Shown: in pieces, positions 38,433 to 41,034 of the stretch
How positions within the stretch are numbered: the first letter of the stretch is position 1
Layout of the letters: every line of letters starts with the position of its first letter
Notes under the pieces: model-generated
Databases searched by the model: none
The model's input: the letters and a program-made list of their open reading frames with translations, nothing else
Told to the model about the DNA's origin: nothing
Made by a program: the position numbers and the translations under genes
Assembly: GCA_038850275.1 (NCBI GenBank)
Contig: JAWCLZ010000012.1
Span: 1-41,034 of the forward strand
Source: JAWCLZ01 sp038850275
Lineage (GTDB): Archaea; Halobacteriota; JAWCLZ01
DNA length: 41,034 nucleotides
Direction: 5' to 3'

Positions 38433-38825
38433 TCATGAAAAACTGAGCACTTTATCCGACTTGCTTAGGAACTCAATGAAGCCATATAAACCATAGATTT
38501 TAACCCCATCAACGATCTTTGAACTGGGATAGCATTCCTTCTCAGCATCAAATTCACCTTCAACATAGCCTCTTGCTCTGCTGCATCTCTCACAGCTTTT
38601 AATTAAGACGCCCTTCTTAGCAAGTTTAGTTAGATATTCACCTATATTCAAAAATACCTTCGGAGCCTGTCCTTTCATAGCTGCGTGCACCCCATCGGCA
38701 TAAAGGAACATATTCACGCTATAGCCTAGATCAATTGCTTTCTCTGCGACTTTGCAGGCATACTCAGCTTGCTGTGAAGCATATGGTCCTTTAAGGAGCA
38801 GTATGGTTAAAGTTTTCCTTGTCAC
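38433..38825 (-). CDS. DsrE-family protein with CxxC, likely the active sulfurtransferase subunit
   Basis: 130 residues: TLTILLLKGPYASQQAEYAC, SVNMFLYADGVHAAMKGQ, GVLIKSCERCSRARGY (C78, C81). The Cys in this position accepts sulfur in DsrE/TusD. The C-terminal YGLYGFIEFLSKSDKVLSF closes the fold. With the flanking Cys-less and DsrH-like genes it could form a DsrEFH/TusBCD-type complex. Confidence 0.85.
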   Translation of the reverse strand: MTRKTLTILLLKGPYASQQAEYACKVAEKAIDLGYSVNMFLYADGVHAAMKGQAPKVFLNIGEYLTKLAKKGVLIKSCERCSRARGYVEGEFDAEKECYPSSKIVDGVKIYGLYGFIEFLSKSDKVLSFS

Positions 38826-38834
38826 GCTGTCACC

Positions 38835-39164
38835 TCAAAAGCTCCAAACACTATCAGCTCGCTCCATTACATCTTCAATAAATACTTTAATTATATCATC
38901 TGGAATTTCTATGCCTTTAATTAAGTAATTTTCATTCAAACCTCGGCTGAGAAGTTCTTCTCTAGCTGCATAAATTCGAGCGCCAAGAGCTATGGCTTCT
39001 TCGATTGCTTTTTGCTTTCGCTTTGCATAAAAAACTGCATCTGAAAACAAGTAGATGCTAGCTTTATTTCCATCTTTAATTGCCTCTATGGCTAACCTCA
39101 ATGCTTCCTCAGGCTCTCTCCTTCCAGAGGGTGCTTTTGTGAGCATAAAAACTATGTTTTTCAT
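38835..39164 (-). CDS. DsrE/DsrH-like family protein, first gene of the sulfur-relay cluster
   Basis: 109 residues from ATG 39164 (MKNIVFMLTKAPSGRREPEE), which has GGTGG five bases upstream; an earlier start at 39215 would add an unmatched leader. Fold motifs: NKASIYLFSDAVFYAKRKQK, GARIYAAREELLSRGL, DDIIKVFIEDVMERADSVW. No cysteine. A TATA-like TATTTAT complement lies upstream. Transcription runs from here through DsrE, DsrF-like, tusA and DsrE2-like. Confidence 0.8.
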   Translation of the reverse strand: MKNIVFMLTKAPSGRREPEEALRLAIEAIKDGNKASIYLFSDAVFYAKRKQKAIEEAIALGARIYAAREELLSRGLNENYLIKGIEIPDDIIKVFIEDVMERADSVWSF

Positions 39165-39215
39165 TTTTCCACCAAATGTATTTATAAAAAAAATAGTATT
39201 TAACAGTTTTGGCAA

Positions 39216-39632
39216 AACTTATCAATACTCTAAAATCTAGCTTGCTAATAAAGCCTCTATGAGTTAGAAAGCAAAAGCAAAGAAGAAGAAAGTCGTAACT
39301 AAAGCAAAGAAAGGGTATTAAGCAACTTAAGGAGGATAAGACTAAATTTAGAAAGGGTGCGGTTAACTTTCCATTATCTCCTTGTAATGTATGTAGGGAG
39401 TTTTCTCCCTCTAGCTAATATGCTTCGAATGCGATTATAGAAGAAAATGAAGACTGAAGACTGAAGACATAGAGCCATTGAACACATTCAAAGCATTTCC
39501 AAAGGAAACCAATGACCACCATTTATAATCACAACCTCTGAAAGTCTATTTTTATTGCGGTTAATAAAAGTTCGATAGATTTCAAGTCAAATTGCGAATA
39601 CCCCTTAACACCACCTTTAGAAAATAGAAAAT
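39216..39632. other. Intergenic stretch without an intact gene
   Basis: About 420 bases between the DsrH-like gene and mscL. Short protein-like pieces appear in different frames, e.g. plus-strand FRKGAVNFPLSPCNVCREF near 39349-39405 ending at a stop, and EPLNTFKAFPKETNDHHL near 39475-39528. These may be remains of a decayed gene; no complete reading frame, RNA or palindrome is supported. Confidence 0.4.
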
Positions 39633-39646
39633 AAAAGTATATATAC
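39633..39646 (+). promoter_or_regulatory. TATA box of mscL
   Basis: AAAAGTATATATAC, a strong TATA element with purine-rich upstream context, about 30 bases before ATG 39670; transcription would begin within about 10 bases of the start codon, i.e. nearly leaderless, consistent with no ribosome binding site. Confidence 0.6.
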
Positions 39647-39669
39647 ACATACAAAAAAGAATTATTTTT

Positions 39670-39978
39670 ATGCCCGAAGTTAAGAAGTCCTTTATAGATG
39701 AGTTCTTGGAGTTTCTGAGGAAATATGGTGTTATAGGCCTGGCTGTGGCATTCGTTATCGGTGCTGCTGTGACAAAACTTGTAACTGCACTAGTGCAGGA
39801 CATAATAATGCCAATAATAGCAGTACTTTTACCAGGCGGTGAATGGAGACAGGCAGCACTTGAAATAGGACCAGTTAAATTCCTAGTAGGCGACTTCGCT
39901 GGTGCGCTCATCGACTTCATAATAATTGCATTCGTGATATTCCTAATTGTGAAGTTCATAACCAAAGAAAAGAAGTAG
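39670..39978 (+). CDS. mscL: Large-conductance mechanosensitive channel
   Basis: Pressure-release channel of the cytoplasmic membrane, 102 residues. N-terminal amphipathic helix KKSFIDEFLEFLRKYGVIGL, first helix AVAFVIGAAVTKLVTALVQD, short loop with GGEWRQAALE, second helix GALIDFIIIAFVIFLIVKF and a basic end. Slightly shorter than bacterial MscL because of a reduced C-terminal bundle. It is intact and has its own promoter although both flanks are degraded. Confidence 0.93.
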   Translation: MPEVKKSFIDEFLEFLRKYGVIGLAVAFVIGAAVTKLVTALVQDIIMPIIAVLLPGGEWRQAALEIGPVKFLVGDFAGALIDFIIIAFVIFLIVKFITKEKK

Positions 39979-39981
39979 TAG

Positions 39982-40170
39982 CTAGAATAATATCACGAGA
40001 AAAATTGCGATACCAAATCTAAACCTTTCCTCGCGCCCTCTCATCTGGTGCCTCAAGGCATCAAGTAGCCGTGGCAAAGAAAATGACCATAATGAAATAG
40101 ACAACTACAGCTGGATACTTCGAACATAGGGAACAGATCGCAGCTTCTTCAATGCTTGTAGCGTAAACAC
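39982..40170 (-). pseudogene. Remnant of a membrane protein gene with a frameshift
   Basis: On the minus strand PAVVVYFIMVIFFAT (around 40120-40075) continues, after a one-base shift near 40065-40072, as LLDALRHQMRGREERFRFGI and AIFLVILF-stop (39982-39984). Joined they make a coherent hydrophobic-plus-charged C-terminus. Further upstream the protein-like signal moves between frames (e.g. VIIGFVGELLCLRYKH near 40195-40150). Family unknown. Either a decayed gene or base errors near a contig end. Confidence 0.45.
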
Positions 40171-40380
40171 AATAGCTCTCCGACAAATCCAATTATCACA
40201 GAGCAAAAAAGCACACTTCTTCATCACCATTTCTAGGTTATCCCCAACTCATCTCAATAGGTATGAGACATTTAATGCATTTGCTGTATTCCATGGTTGA
40301 TATGTCATTTGATCGTTCAACTATATGATGTTGAAGACTTTATCTGAAAAGCTAACCGTGCCAGTATTTGCTTCTCTACC

Positions 40381-40658
40381 CTATAAACATATATCTTTGC
40401 TTTTGATGTTGCAATCACGCTTAAGAGGAGGAATATAAGCTATAATAAATCCATAAAAAAGATTAATCGCAATTCCTGAAGAGGGTTGGCGTTAATCAAA
40501 CTATCCATTCCGAAAAATATTCCACTGGTAAAACTTATGATAATGTATCTATATCTAATATCTAATCCTTTTTTAACTCCATTTTCTTGAATTTTGGAAT
40601 CCTCGCCTTCGCCATTGCTTACGCTTGTGCCTTTTGCATTTTCATTTGCGTTGGTCAT
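40381..40658 (-). pseudogene. Broken gene for a small membrane protein
   Basis: From ATG 40658 a polar N-terminus leads to RYRYIIISFTSGIFFGMDSL and INANPL, then the frame runs out at 40440. A one-base shift just before this gives YGFIIAYIPP, which would fit the next helix of a membrane protein in which a segment between INANPL and YGFIIA has been lost; it stops at 40381. I recall archaeal membrane proteins with a LINANPL...DLIYGF arrangement but cannot name the family. Confidence 0.4.
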
Positions 40659-40850
40659 AATGCCAGTGACTTACTGATCACCTAATCTTTAGTATTATGA
40701 TTGACTCGGTAAACTTTCCTTTCTAGAAGGAGAAGTGGCAATAATCTTTTTTACTCATAGACATTTTCCCGCAATCTTCTTGCTTTATTTTTGGCATTGC
40801 ACACCTCTCACACAATGCCGATCTTTGGCTACTTCAATTCCATATTTTAT

Positions 40851-41034
40851 CAACTTCTTTCTATAGTTTCCTTTTGATATTCAAAGTAGGAGTAAACAGT
40901 TGCATAGCCCGCGACTAAAATAACTGGAGCGAGAATAAAAAGCAATGCATAGCTTGGAAAGAATGCCCCCTAGAAAAGCTAGTATTCCAGCTATTTTAAA
41001 AAGCGTTCCCCCAATTTTATGCGAACTATCCCAC
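40851..41034 (-). pseudogene. SdpI-like membrane protein, C-terminal end, frameshifted and cut by the window edge
   Basis: Minus strand, from the window end: WDSSHKIGGTLFKIAGILAF then, after a one-base insertion near 40962, FPSYALLFILAPVILVAGYA and TVYSYFEYQKETIERS-stop. The segment W-x-x-x-H-K-x-G-G-x-L-F-K-I-A-G and ending YSYFEYQK match the C-terminus of SdpI-family membrane proteins (immunity/signalling protein family). The frameshift may be a true lesion or an error; the N-terminus is outside the window. Confidence 0.55.

Noticed and set aside
39349..39429. Plus-strand CNVC and CFEC pieces suggesting a zinc-finger gene
   Set aside because: The two pieces are in different frames with stops between them; no complete gene can be drawn.
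40723..40840. Minus-strand fragment with CERCG followed, after a one-base shift, by MPKIKQEDCG, like a CxxCGMP zinc ribbon
   Set aside because: Very short, needs a frameshift, the second cysteine pair is incomplete, and other frames through it look equally protein-like.
1..41034. CRISPR array, insertion sequence or prophage genes
   Set aside because: No regularly spaced direct repeats, no transposase or integrase motif and no phage structural gene were found; the only tandem repeats are the short ones at 19.4 and 30.1 kb.

Overview
The window is archaeal. It encodes RNase HII, aIF1A, a RIO1 kinase, a Pno1-like KH protein, ribosomal proteins L1/L10/L12 with the archaeal stalk ending, SRP19, an archaeal HMG-CoA synthase with its thiolase and DUF35 partner, and a tRNA-Gly with an intron at 37/38. 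Genes are AT-leaning, with TATA boxes and clear GGAGGTGAT-type ribosome binding sites. CofE (coenzyme F420), a methanogen-type PAPS-reductase-like protein with ferredoxin, PGF-CTERM-like surface proteins, rubredoxin and a DsrE/TusA cluster point to an anaerobic F420-using euryarchaeon. A relative of Methanosarcinia, Syntrophoarchaeia/ANME-1 or Archaeoglobi is my inference; no marker fixes the taxon. A run of 10 N and apparent frameshifts near the right end suggest a draft or metagenome assembly.

Layout. 1-5.6 kb: end of a LivF-type ABC ATPase, GNAT, metallo-beta-lactamase-fold enzyme, AcuC-type deacetylase, a HEPN/MNT toxin-antitoxin pair and an M32 carboxypeptidase. 5.7-11.4 kb: a PAPS-reductase-like multidomain protein, a 43-residue membrane microprotein with a perfect Shine-Dalgarno, then an unusual minus-strand two-gene unit: a CHAT (caspase-like) protein followed 4 bp later by a ferredoxin-DUF3422 membrane protein. 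11.5-14 kb: information-processing operon rnhB, aIF1A (apparently starting at CUG), rio1, KH protein, small two-helix membrane protein. 14.1-16.8 kb: mevalonate entry, thiolase followed by a DUF35-HMG-CoA synthase fusion. 16.8-20.4 kb: tRNA-Gly(CCC), a surface protein, a nucleotidyltransferase, a DsrE protein, small membrane proteins and a Nudix hydrolase. 20.4-25.6 kb: divergent cofactor region, nadC-deaminase-cofE-radical SAM on minus and nadX-nadA on plus. 25.6-27.8 kb: surface protein, LysE exporter behind an alternating half-site array, carbonic anhydrase. 28-33.5 kb: L1-L10-L12 with a leader hairpin, rubredoxin, sucCD, srp19, PHP protein. 33.5-35.4 kb: ferredoxin plus glutamate-synthase-like flavoprotein. 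35.6-39.2 kb: a small DUF5371-like gene, arsM with a Cys-rich AbrB regulator, and a five-gene DsrE/TusA sulfur-relay cluster. 39.2-41 kb: mscL inside a stretch of broken gene remnants.

How they fit together. NadX, NadA and NadC make the NAD precursor nicotinate mononucleotide from aspartate and CofE finishes F420, so the central block is redox-cofactor synthesis. Thiolase, DUF35 and HMG-CoA synthase feed isoprenoid lipids. The DsrE/TusA genes, PAPS-reductase-like protein and iron-sulfur proteins indicate active sulfur handling. The best candidate for an undescribed system is the CHAT plus ferredoxin-DUF3422 operon; the aIF1A CUG start and the half-site array at the LysE start are the best regulatory leads.
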